NCBI GenBank assembly: GCA_049297695.1
Contig: JBAQUT010000019.1
Location: 1-10,949, forward strand
Reading direction: 5' to 3'
Length of the DNA stretch: 10,949 bases
Origin: JACKLD01 sp049297695
GTDB lineage: Bacteria; Pseudomonadota; Alphaproteobacteria; UBA2136; UBA6156
Shown here: positions 1 to 5,421 of the stretch, piece by piece
Position numbering within the stretch: the stretch's first letter is position 1
How the letters are laid out: every line of letters starts with the position of its first letter
The notes under the pieces: model-generated
The model's input: the letters and a program-made list of their open reading frames with translations, nothing else
The model's database searches: none
Told to the model about the DNA's origin: nothing
Made by a program: the position numbers and the translations under genes

Positions 1-660
1 GGGCAACACCACCGCAACCCCCACCACCGCAACCCATAAGGCATTGCTCCACCGCAAGGTTAATGGACGCACCTGCGTCACCCACCCCGCTGCCAGCAAC
101 ACCGCCGTCAGGTTCATCAGTACGGGCAGCGCCACGCTTGGCTTATCCACTACCAACGGCAACAGCAAAGGCAGCCATTGCCCCACCTCAAATCCACTTT
201 CCAACACAGGTACATCCGTGGGGGATACAGGCCATGCCCCCAATCTTTTCCATACCCCCAACACCTGTATAAACTCAAAATCTTCCACCCGTACCCCGTG
301 CACCAAGGGGAGTATCAACAGCCACGGCGCTAACACCACACTTTGCAGCACCGCCAACGTCATAAAATGGCTTTCCACACTCCGCTCCCGCGCCCACAAC
401 CGCAATGTAGGCAAGGCCAGCATAAACGTTACCATGGCAAACACCGCCGCCGCCACAACCGCATGCCCCCCACCCAACGGAACCACCAACACCCACACCA
501 CCATCCATAAGCCCATACCCACCATCACACTGGGGGCCAAGGTTGGCGTAAACCCCACAGACTGGGTATGCCGCAACAGGTGCTTGCCCGCACTGGCCCA
601 CAAGCCCACACAGGCCAGCCACGCCATCACGGTCAGCATCAAAGAAGGTTCGTTGCTCAT
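1..660 (-). CDS. Polytopic membrane protein, 3' end beyond the window
   Basis: An open frame starts at the ATG at 660 and reads 220 codons to base 1 without a stop, so only the N-terminal part is present. The protein is strongly hydrophobic. Likely membrane segments lie at about residues 7-23, 44-62, 66-86, 103-121, 176-194 and 206-220, with Arg/Lys-containing loops such as RLWARERS at 87-94. A longer polar loop at about 122-160 (VRVEDFEF ... SPTDVPVLES) may lie outside the membrane. The sense strand is rich in GTG, TTG and GGG codons, which explains why the complementary strand also looks open. A GAGGG stretch about 8 bases before the ATG is a plausible ribosome binding site. I do not recognise the family. 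A multi-pass GT-C-like glycosyltransferase or a transporter are possibilities, but no diagnostic motif is visible. It is divergent from the reductase gene at 760. Confidence 0.72.
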   Translation of the reverse strand, partial: MSNEPSLMLTVMAWLACVGLWASAGKHLLRHTQSVGFTPTLAPSVMVGMGLWMVVWVLVVPLGGGHAVVAAAVFAMVTFMLALPTLRLWARERSVESHFMTLAVLQSVVLAPWLLILPLVHGVRVEDFEFIQVLGVWKRLGAWPVSPTDVPVLESGFEVGQWLPLLLPLVVDKPSVALPVLMNLTAVLLAAGWVTQVRPLTLRWSNALWVAVVGVAVVLP

Positions 661-723
661 GTTCTTGCCCTCACCCTACCAAACCCTCCTTCAGCCTGCA
701 CGCCCATGCCCCAACACCACCCC

Positions 724-752
724 TTGCGTTGTGGCCCGCCCGCACGTATATC
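724..752 (+). promoter_or_regulatory. Candidate promoter of the reductase gene, predicting a leaderless transcript
   Basis: A -35-like TTGCGT (724-729) and a -10-like TATATC (747-752) are separated by exactly 17 bp. The A of the chosen ATG (760) is 7 bases beyond the -10 box, where transcription would normally begin. No Shine-Dalgarno sequence precedes this ATG. Box placement is seen directly; promoter function is inferred. Confidence 0.5.
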
Positions 753-759
753 TAGCCCT

Positions 760-1782
760 ATGCAGCACACTACCGATATCGCCATCATCGGCGCCGGCCC
801 CAGCGGCCTGTTCATGGTGTTTGAGGCTGGCTTTATGGGCTACAAAACCGTGGTGATGGACGCCCTGCCCCACACGGGCGGTCAGTTAGCCGCCCTGTAC
901 CCCGAAAAACCCATTTACGACATCCCCGGCCACCCCCACATTTTGGCGGGAGATTTGGTGAAAAACCTGGAGGCCCAAGCCGCCCCCTACGCCCCCACGT
1001 ATCTGCTGGGCGAACCTGTGACGGCCATGACGGAAGATACTGGCACCTTCACCCTCACCACCGCCAGCCACACGGTGCAGGCCAAGGTGGTGGTTATTGC
1101 GGGCGGCGGCGGCATGTTCACCCCCCGCAAACCCGCCAATGTGGTTAATCTCGAAACCTTTGAAGCCTCCCGCCACGTGGCCTACGCCATTCGCAACAAA
1201 GCCGCCTTGGCGGGCCAAACCATCGTCATCGCGGGCGGAGGCGATAGCGCCGTGGATTGGGCGGTGGAACTGGCCCAAACCGCCGCCCACGTGCACGTGG
1301 TGCACCGCCGGAACGATTTCCGCGCGGCCGAAGCCACGGTGGCCGCCATGCACACGCTGGTGCAGCAGGGCAAAATTACTCTCCACACCCCCACCCAACT
1401 GGCCGAACTCCAAGGCACGGGCGGCCATCTGGAATCCGTCACCATCACCAACCTCGAAGGCGTTCCAACCACTCTTGCCGCCACCCACGTGGTGTGCTGC
1501 TTTGGTTTGGCCCCCGCCCAAGGGCCTTTTGCCCAATGGGGCCTGTCCACCGAGGGCGAAGGGGTGGAAAAAGGCCAACTGATAGTGGATAAACGCACCA
1601 TGCAGACCAGCCATAACGGCATTCTGGCCATTGGGGATATTGCAGGCTACGCGGGCAAAGTGGCCCTCATCCTCACAGGCTTTGCCGAGGCAGCCATTGC
1701 CGCCAAACAAGCCCAAGCCCTCATCAACCCCGAAAAAAAGTACAAAGTGCAATACTCCACCAGCAAGGGCGTTCCAAGTTAA
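760..1782 (+). CDS. Ferredoxin/flavodoxin--NADP(+) reductase, thioredoxin-reductase-like (type 2)
   Basis: This 340-residue flavoprotein should transfer electrons between NADPH and ferredoxin or flavodoxin in the cytoplasm. The N-terminal FAD-binding site is GAGPSG at residues 11-16. It is followed by GGQLAALYPEKPIYDIPG at 40-57, typical of the YumC-type FNR family. The NADPH-binding site is IAGGGDSAVDWA at about 157-168, with HRR at 182-184, which favours NADPH over NADH. The second FAD motif is IGDIAGYAGKVALILTGFAEA at 301-321. There is no CxxC redox pair, so it is not a thioredoxin reductase. Length fits the family. The frame stays open upstream to 568, but the first 64 residues of that extension are proline-rich and unlike the family, whereas the ATG at 760 gives the expected N-terminus MQHTTDIAIIGAG. 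It appears monocistronic. Confidence 0.9.
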   Translation: MQHTTDIAIIGAGPSGLFMVFEAGFMGYKTVVMDALPHTGGQLAALYPEKPIYDIPGHPHILAGDLVKNLEAQAAPYAPTYLLGEPVTAMTEDTGTFTLTTASHTVQAKVVVIAGGGGMFTPRKPANVVNLETFEASRHVAYAIRNKAALAGQTIVIAGGGDSAVDWAVELAQTAAHVHVVHRRNDFRAAEATVAAMHTLVQQGKITLHTPTQLAELQGTGGHLESVTITNLEGVPTTLAATHVVCCFGLAPAQGPFAQWGLSTEGEGVEKGQLIVDKRTMQTSHNGILAIGDIAGYAGKVALILTGFAEAAIAAKQAQALINPEKKYKVQYSTSKGVPS

Positions 1783-1787
1783 AGCCC

Positions 1788-1880
1788 CGTCAGGCGCCTG
1801 CCCTACGAAGCCTTGGCGTAGTAGGGTCATGCCCGTCCCCGGTCGGGGCCGAGGACAAGCTCCGGCGGGCATCCAGGGCC
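1788..1880. repeat. Composite palindromic repeat, copy A
   Basis: This intergenic element starts 6 bases after the reductase stop codon. Its first module is an imperfect hairpin at 1801-1826 (CCCTACG ... CGTAGTAGGG). Its second is a hairpin with arms ATGCCCG (1829-1835) and CGGGCAT (1866-1872), followed by CCAGGG. The interior of the second hairpin holds a 30-base stretch with its own stem, CCCCG-GT-CGGGG (1837-1848), so this copy looks nested. The outer parts match the repeat at 5058-5125 almost base for base, and the second module also occurs inside truB at 3690-3719. It may fold in the 3' end of the reductase mRNA but has no T-run, so I do not call it a terminator. Confidence 0.75.
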
Positions 1881-1911
1881 ACACCCCCCATGGTTACTCA
1901 TAGCCATACCC

Positions 1912-1940
1912 TCGCCAAACCCACCCCACCGCCCCATAAT
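1912..1940 (+). promoter_or_regulatory. Candidate promoter of the pilin-like gene, predicting a leaderless transcript
   Basis: TCGCCA (1912-1917, 4 of 6 to TTGACA) is followed after 17 bp by CATAAT (1935-1940, 5 of 6 to TATAAT). Only 6 bases (CTCCTT) separate the -10 box from the ATG at 1947. The arrangement is the same as upstream of the reductase and of tsaE. Confidence 0.5.
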
Positions 1941-1946
1941 CTCCTT

Positions 1947-2939
1947 ATGCGCATCCTTCTCACCCTCACACTCCTGTTCATCGCTACCACCGCCCTGGCC
2001 GCCGACCCAGCCACCATCCCCACAGGTCTGGAACTCTCCAAATCCGTGTACTGCGATATCAAAAGCCTGTTCAACGGCAGCCTCGGCTTGCTGGCAGGGT
2101 TTGCCATTGCGCTGTACGGCCTGTTCCAAATCATCCAAGGCAGCACCAGCGGGGGTATTTTCTTCATCGTGGCTGGTGCGGCCGTCACCATGCTGCCCAA
2201 CCTCATTGAAAGCACGCTGGGAGGTCTTAAAGGCGTTTTAGGGGGTATCTCCACGGGCGGCGGCTTCGATGCCTCTGGAACTGGCTGCGCCAACCCATCA
2301 CAAACATCATCAACCAAATCCCAAAGTACAGGGTCATCAAGCTCTACCACATCAACCCCAACAACCACGTCTGCACCATCCTCCGGCATGGGTGTTTTAG
2401 GTGGGTCGCAATCGTTTGATGGTTGGAACAACAGCATGCCCCTCAACACATCCAAGGCCACCGAAACACCAACAAAGTCAAACGAATCAAAGCCTACCAC
2501 ATCTCAGCAACCCCTCAAAACCGAAGAACAAACCAAAAAAATCGAAGATGCGTTAAAAAAAGCTGAGGAGGAGATTGCTGCTGCCAAAACCCCACAAGCC
2601 GTTCAATCATCAAGCCCGATTGACGGAGAGAAAATCCTCTCTGAATGCCAATCAAAGGGTTTAAATTTAAATGGTTGTATGGATTTAATTGATACAGCCG
2701 ACGATAAAAGTCTTCAAGAAGCTTCAAAAGAACGGGAAGCTGTACGCGATGCGTATTACAACAATATAAAAGTTAAACCAGAAGATGTGAATGCTGTTTT
2801 ATCGAAGTGTCAAAGCAACTCAAACCCCCAACTATGTGCATCAAATCACATCCTCTCAGAAACTTATAAAAACGATTCTTTTGAATCGAGTCTGTATCTT
2901 ACAAAACTATATGCAACTTTAAAAAATCAACTTAAATAA
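1947..2939 (+). CDS. Secreted/membrane protein: VirB2/TrbC-like N-terminus with a long cysteine-containing extension
   Basis: The product has 330 residues. Residues 1-18 form a signal peptide with a likely cut at ALA-AD. Residues 19-90 look like a VirB2/TrbC-type pilin: a short polar start containing YCDIKSLFNG, then two membrane segments (about 46-63 and 69-85) joined by a small Gly/Ser turn. Such pilins normally end soon afterwards. Here a Gly-rich stretch (89-107) and a Ser/Thr/Pro linker (about 111-185) follow, then a charged helix likely to form a coiled coil (189-217). At the end is a C-terminal region with a repeated two-cysteine motif: C234/C244 (SECQSKGLNLNGC) and C288/C297 (SKCQSNSNPQLC). 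The 5' third matches the GC-rich, C-rich neighbourhood; from about 2290 the sequence becomes AT-rich, which suggests different origins. The frame is open back to 1890, but the ATG at 1947 starts the signal peptide directly. No other type IV secretion gene is in the window. The pilin-like assignment is an inference from topology. Confidence 0.8.
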   Translation: MRILLTLTLLFIATTALAADPATIPTGLELSKSVYCDIKSLFNGSLGLLAGFAIALYGLFQIIQGSTSGGIFFIVAGAAVTMLPNLIESTLGGLKGVLGGISTGGGFDASGTGCANPSQTSSTKSQSTGSSSSTTSTPTTTSAPSSGMGVLGGSQSFDGWNNSMPLNTSKATETPTKSNESKPTTSQQPLKTEEQTKKIEDALKKAEEEIAAAKTPQAVQSSSPIDGEKILSECQSKGLNLNGCMDLIDTADDKSLQEASKEREAVRDAYYNNIKVKPEDVNAVLSKCQSNSNPQLCASNHILSETYKNDSFESSLYLTKLYATLKNQLK

Positions 2940-2963
2940 AAAAGCCCCCACAGGGGCTATTTT
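2940..2963. terminator. Bidirectional intrinsic terminator
   Basis: The stem AGCCCC (2943-2948), loop CACA and GGGGCT (2953-2958) lie between convergent genes. On the minus strand the hairpin is followed by a run of six T, a canonical terminator for the rbfA-truB-rpsO operon. On the plus strand it is followed by ATTTT, which is weaker but usable for the gene ending at 2939. Confidence 0.85.
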
Positions 2964-2976
2964 AAAGCAAACAAAC

Positions 2977-3246
2977 CTACTTCCGCAAGCCGAGGGCTTC
3001 CACCAACTTCTTGTAGCGCTCGTCGCTCACGCTTTTCAGGTAATCCAACTGAGTGCGGCGGGTGCGAACCAAACGCATCAAACCGCGCTTGCTGTGTTCG
3101 TCTTGTTTGTGGGTTTTAAAGTGTTCGGTCAGGTTTTTAATGCGTTCGCTCAAAATGGAAACCTGCACTTCGGGGCTGCCGGTATCGCCTTCTTTGGTGG
3201 CAAATTGCTTCACCAGTTCGGCGCGGCGCTTGTTGGTAATGGTCAT
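2977..3246 (-). CDS. rpsO: 30S ribosomal protein S15
   Basis: This 89-residue protein has the exact usual length of S15. It is a primary binder of 16S rRNA in the central domain of the small subunit and contributes an intersubunit bridge. Family signatures are visible: GDTGSPEVQ at about residues 20-28, LTEHFKTHKQDEHSKRG at about 39-55, and RRTQLDYLK further on. The ATG at 3246 is preceded by AAGGAG with about 9 bases of spacing. It is the last gene of the rbfA-truB-rpsO operon, 23 bases after truB, and ends just before the bidirectional terminator. In many proteobacteria pnp follows rpsO; here it does not. Confidence 0.97.
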   Translation of the reverse strand: MTITNKRRAELVKQFATKEGDTGSPEVQVSILSERIKNLTEHFKTHKQDEHSKRGLMRLVRTRRTQLDYLKSVSDERYKKLVEALGLRK

Positions 3247-3269
3247 GGGTTCGTACTCCTTCGTGTCTC

Positions 3270-4217
3270 TTACAAGTTAAACACCCGCTTGGGGTGGGCG
3301 GTGCCAGCAGAGTCAACCTCCACCATGGCTACCAACCGTTCGCCCTCCATCACGGAGGCCACGCCCAACTTCCACCCCGTGTCGGCCAAAGCCTTACCGT
3401 GATGCAAATTATGGGCCTGTGCTGGTGATACCTGATACGCCGCGAGACCGTGCAGCGCCCGTACCACAGGCCGAACAGGGGGTGTTTGCCCTGTTTTCAA
3501 GCACCTGTCAAGCTCTTCCAGCGTTATGGCTTCCGCACTGTCAAACGGGCCATGCACCACCCGCCGCAAGCTGCCCACATGCCCCACCGTACCCACCGCC
3601 ACCGCCATATCCCGCGCCAAACTGCGGATGTACGTCCCCTTGCTCACCCGCGCAAAACACCGAAGCTGTTCTGCACGCACCTTAGGTGCGTCATGCCCGC
3701 GCAGGCGGGCATCCAGGGCGATACCCCCAGCCTCTCCAGCATGTTCCACCCTCAACTCCCGCACCACCACCTCCCGCGCCTGCAACACCGGAACCTCCCC
3801 CCGCCGCACCACGTCATACGCCCGCTCCCCCGCCACTTTCAAAGCACTCACGGCGGGTGGCATCTGGGTTATGGGCCCTGTAAAACGCCCCAAAACCCCC
3901 ATCACCTCCTCCAGCGTTGGCCGCACAGGGCTTTCGGCCACCACATCTCCCGCGGCATCATCCGTGCTGGTTTGGGTACCAAACACCACGGTAAACTCAT
4001 AGGCTTTGTCAGCCTCCAACATAAACCCCACGGTTTTGGTGGCCTCCCCCAAGGCCAAAGGCAACAGCCCGCTGGCCAAAGGGTCCAACGTACCCGCATG
4101 GCCAATCTTGGTAAGCTTCATCCCCGCGTTTTTAAACAGCCACTTCACCTTCCCCACCACCTGCGCGGAACTCGGCCCCAAGGGCTTATCCACCACCAGC
4201 CAACCGTTCACGCTCAT
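3270..4217 (-). CDS. truB: tRNA pseudouridine(55) synthase TruB, with a repeat-derived insertion
   Basis: This 315-residue enzyme converts U55 of the T-loop of tRNAs to pseudouridine. Motif I is VVDKPLGPSSAQ (residues 8-19). The catalytic aspartate is D45 in GHAGTLDPLASGLLP. GERAYDVVRRGEV (130-142) and SKGTYIRSLARDM (202-214) are further family motifs, followed by a C-terminal PUA-like region ending in KRVFNL. Between the strand ending VVRELRV and SKGTYIR the linker is about 20 residues longer than in E. coli TruB. Residues 167-182 (ALDARLRGHDAPKVRA) are the translation of a palindromic repeat found elsewhere in the window, inserted in frame. The start at 4217 gives MSVNGWLVVDKP, the expected N-terminus; an in-frame ATG at 4238 would add seven residues and overlap rbfA. 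Only 4 bases separate the rbfA stop from this ATG, so the two are probably co-translated. Confidence 0.95.
   Translation of the reverse strand: MSVNGWLVVDKPLGPSSAQVVGKVKWLFKNAGMKLTKIGHAGTLDPLASGLLPLALGEATKTVGFMLEADKAYEFTVVFGTQTSTDDAAGDVVAESPVRPTLEEVMGVLGRFTGPITQMPPAVSALKVAGERAYDVVRRGEVPVLQAREVVVRELRVEHAGEAGGIALDARLRGHDAPKVRAEQLRCFARVSKGTYIRSLARDMAVAVGTVGHVGSLRRVVHGPFDSAEAITLEELDRCLKTGQTPPVRPVVRALHGLAAYQVSPAQAHNLHHGKALADTGWKLGVASVMEGERLVAMVEVDSAGTAHPKRVFNL
3675..3719. repeat. Palindromic repeat inside truB, copy C
   Basis: Two adjacent inverted repeats lie in the coding region. The first is ACGCACC-TTA-GGTGCGT (3675-3691). The second has arms ATGCCCGC (3693-3700) and GCGGGCAT (3705-3712) around a GCAG loop, followed by CCAGGG. 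The second module is identical, apart from one base in the tail, to the intergenic copy at 5098-5125. On the minus strand it is read in frame without stops and supplies about residues 167-182 of TruB. Confidence 0.85.
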
Positions 4218-4221
4218 AGGG

Positions 4222-4533
4222 CTACAACCCCGTCTCACTCACAAAAAAACTGACACTCGGTATGTACTTGGTGGCCAGCTGCTTGGCCAACACCTTGCGC
4301 AACGGCGCCGCCACCAAGGCATTCAATTCGGCCAAGGTTTCTTTCTCGTTCCAATCCAAGGGCAAGGCCACGTACACCCGTGCCAGCCGTAGGTCGGCAC
4401 TGGCCCACACGGTGGTCACCGTCAGGCGGCTGGTGTTGGCATCGGTGCCAAAATCATCCCGCAGCAACGCCAACGCCACAATATGACGAATCTCCTCCGC
4501 CACCTTGCTTTGCCGCTGGTTCATATTTTTCAT
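4222..4533 (-). CDS. rbfA: 30S ribosome-binding factor A
   Basis: This 103-residue KH-like protein acts in late maturation of the 30S subunit and 16S rRNA 5' end processing. Typical features are the N-terminal RQSKVAEEIRHIVALAL, then TVTTVWASADLRLARVYVAL, matching the family pattern of strands ending in a conserved A-R-VYV segment. The C-terminal helix is RKVLAKQLATKYIPSVSF, where family members end in (R/K)-x-P-x-(L/I)-x-F. It is at the short end of the family and lacks an acidic C-terminal tail. The ATG at 4533 has GAGGA six bases upstream; a second ATG at 4524 is less well placed. It heads the operon with truB and rpsO; infB, often just upstream, is absent. Confidence 0.93.
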   Translation of the reverse strand: MKNMNQRQSKVAEEIRHIVALALLRDDFGTDANTSRLTVTTVWASADLRLARVYVALPLDWNEKETLAELNALVAAPLRKVLAKQLATKYIPSVSFFVSETGL

Positions 4534-4567
4534 GCTGAGTCCTCACATTTCATCAACTTACATACAC

Positions 4568-4596
4568 TCTAAACGCCGAAAATTCGTATCTGTCAA
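4568..4596 (-). promoter_or_regulatory. Candidate promoter of the rbfA-truB-rpsO operon
   Basis: On the minus strand a perfect TTGACA (4596-4591) is followed after 17 bp by TTTAGA (4573-4568), a weak -10 box. Transcription would start near 4561 and leave a leader of about 28 bases carrying the GAGGA site of rbfA. Confidence 0.5.
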
Positions 4597-4598
4597 GG

Positions 4599-4626
4599 TT
4601 GATTCGTACCATTTGCGGCGTATCCT
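4599..4626 (+). promoter_or_regulatory. Candidate promoter of hpf
   Basis: TTGATT (4599-4604) and TATCCT (4621-4626) are 16 bp apart, with an overlapping TATAAG (4626-4631). The -35 box lies only two bases from the -35 box of the opposing rbfA promoter, so the two start sites are back to back in a compact divergent control region. Confidence 0.45.
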
Positions 4627-4664
4627 ATAAGGGAAAGAGCAACCAACCCGAAGGAGAAAGCAGC

Positions 4665-5006
4665 ATGAAACTCACCATCACCGGCATCCACATGGACACG
4701 GGCGAAGCCCTCCGCGAGCACACCGCCAAAAAACTGCAAACCCTCAAACGCCATTTTGACCACTTGATTGATGTGGATATCGCCTACAGCAAGCGCCACC
4801 TGCACCACGCCGATATTGATTTGCGCGCCAACGGCACCCACCTGAAAGCCGAAGGCGAAGGCTTGGATGCCTTTGTAGCCCTGAACGATGCGGTTAAAAA
4901 ACTGGCCCTCCAGCTGGAAAAACACAAAGGCCACCTGCAAAAACACCGCCACATGCGCGACAAAGTGGAAGAAAACTTGACCGCCCTCACCGAGCACGCA
5001 GCGTAA
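4665..5006 (+). CDS. hpf: Ribosome hibernation promoting factor, short form
   Basis: This 113-residue protein belongs to the HPF/YfiA (RaiA) family. Members bind the decoding region of the 30S subunit and hold ribosomes inactive in stationary phase or stress. The family pattern is clear: LTITGIHMDTGEALREHTAKKL at the start, HFDHLIDVDIAYSK near residues 27-40, then EGEGLDAFVALNDAVKKLALQLEKHKGHL. The protein stops soon after that helix and lacks the C-terminal dimerisation domain of long HPF, the usual form in Alphaproteobacteria. The ATG at 4665 is fixed by AAGGAG at 4651-4656 with 8-base spacing; upstream in-frame codons from 4599 fall in the promoter region. It is divergent from rbfA, linking ribosome assembly and ribosome storage genes at one control region. 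Confidence 0.92.
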   Translation: MKLTITGIHMDTGEALREHTAKKLQTLKRHFDHLIDVDIAYSKRHLHHADIDLRANGTHLKAEGEGLDAFVALNDAVKKLALQLEKHKGHLQKHRHMRDKVEENLTALTEHAA

Positions 5007-5032
5007 ACTAAGCATACCAATCAAAAAGGGGT

Positions 5033-5054
5033 TAAGGGGGCCAAAGCCCCCTTA
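5033..5054. repeat. GC hairpin downstream of hpf, copy 1 of a repeated element
   Basis: The perfect 9-bp stem TAAGGGGGC / GCCCCCTTA with loop CAAA begins 27 bases after the hpf stop codon. The same stem, with loop GGTA and matching flanks (GGGGT before, CG after), recurs 30 bases after aspS at 9814-9835. It probably stabilises or ends the transcript, but there is no T-run, so it is not a standard intrinsic terminator. Confidence 0.75.
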
Positions 5055-5057
5055 CGC

Positions 5058-5125
5058 CGTCAGGCTGCCTGCCCTCCGCAGCTTTGGCGTAGGAGGGTCA
5101 TGCCCGCGCAGGCGGGCATCTAGGG
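5058..5125. repeat. Composite palindromic repeat, copy B
   Basis: This has the same two-module structure as copy A. The first hairpin is at about 5072-5097 (CCCTCCG ... GGAGGG). The second has arms ATGCCCGC (5100-5107) and GCGGGCAT (5112-5119) around GCAG, then CTAGGG. The stretch before the first hairpin (GTCAGGCTGCCTGCCCT) also matches copy A apart from one extra base. It lies directly against the GC hairpin at 5033-5054. Confidence 0.8.
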
Positions 5126-5145
5126 ATTATGAACCATTCTCTGTC

Positions 5146-5183
5146 AGGTTTCATAAAACCTCCCTTGAGGCCTTTTCTATAAG
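5146..5183 (+). promoter_or_regulatory. Inverted repeat and -10-like box upstream of the small gene
   Basis: A perfect inverted repeat, AGGTTT (5146-5151) and AAACCT (5156-5161) with a 4-base loop, sits where a -35 box would be expected. CTATAA/TATAAG (5177-5183) is 5-6 bases before the ATG at 5189. No consensus -35 is visible, which would suit an activator-dependent or repressed promoter, but that is speculation. Confidence 0.3.
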
Positions 5184-5188
5184 CAAGT

Positions 5189-5392
5189 ATGGATAGAAGC
5201 ACGCCCCTCCCCAACATTTTTGGCGAAACCCCCGATGCCCGCGAAGATGCTGTTTTGGATGCAGTAAGAGGCACACTGGGTGTTATGGGAGAGCAACGCT
5301 TTTACGCCAAGGCACGAAACGAACCCGATACCCTCTCGCACACCGAAGAACCTCGCACATTTATGGCGGAACGCCTCAAATTGCTTCCCTAG
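5189..5392 (+). CDS. Small hypothetical protein
   Basis: This 67-residue hydrophilic, slightly acidic product (MDRSTPLPNIFGETPDARED ... ERLKLLP) has no signal peptide, membrane segment or motif I recognise. Its middle (AREDAVLDAVRGTLGVMGEQ) could form an amphipathic helix. The amino-acid mix is ordinary and codon use resembles neighbouring plus-strand genes, which supports a real gene. There is no Shine-Dalgarno sequence; a TATAAG box lies 5 bases before the ATG, again suggesting a leaderless message. It is convergent with the menorin-like gene and lies after the hpf repeats, so it probably has its own promoter. Confidence 0.5.
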   Translation: MDRSTPLPNIFGETPDAREDAVLDAVRGTLGVMGEQRFYAKARNEPDTLSHTEEPRTFMAERLKLLP

Positions 5393-5393
5393 A

Positions 5394-5421
5394 ACCTAGT
5401 ACCTAACACCTAGCACCTATT
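5394..5421. repeat. Four tandem 7-base units, ACCTANN
   Basis: ACCTAGT, ACCTAAC, ACCTAGC and ACCTATT follow each other without gaps at 5394, 5401, 5408 and 5415. The array begins directly after the stop codon of the small gene and reaches into the stop codon of the convergent menorin-like gene at 5420-5422. Confidence 0.8.

Noticed and set aside
568..759. N-terminal extension of the reductase frame
   Set aside because: These 64 residues overlap the divergent gene, are Pro/His-rich and contain no family sequence. Promoter-like boxes lie within this stretch and point to the ATG at 760.
44..856. 270-codon open frame on the plus strand
   Set aside because: It is the complement of the membrane protein gene at 1-660 and runs into the reductase gene in another frame. 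The protein is low-complexity Thr/Pro/Ser/Asn without any domain, as expected from the C-rich strand.
886..1884. 332-codon open frame on the minus strand opposite the reductase
   Set aside because: Gly/His/Val-rich product that mirrors a well-supported flavoprotein; strand skew and GC content keep the antisense frame open.
3450..4253. 267-codon open frame on the plus strand opposite truB
   Set aside because: His/Pro-rich product antisense to a clearly conserved enzyme.
5394..5421. CRISPR-like array
   Set aside because: Units are 7 bases, directly adjacent, with no spacers.
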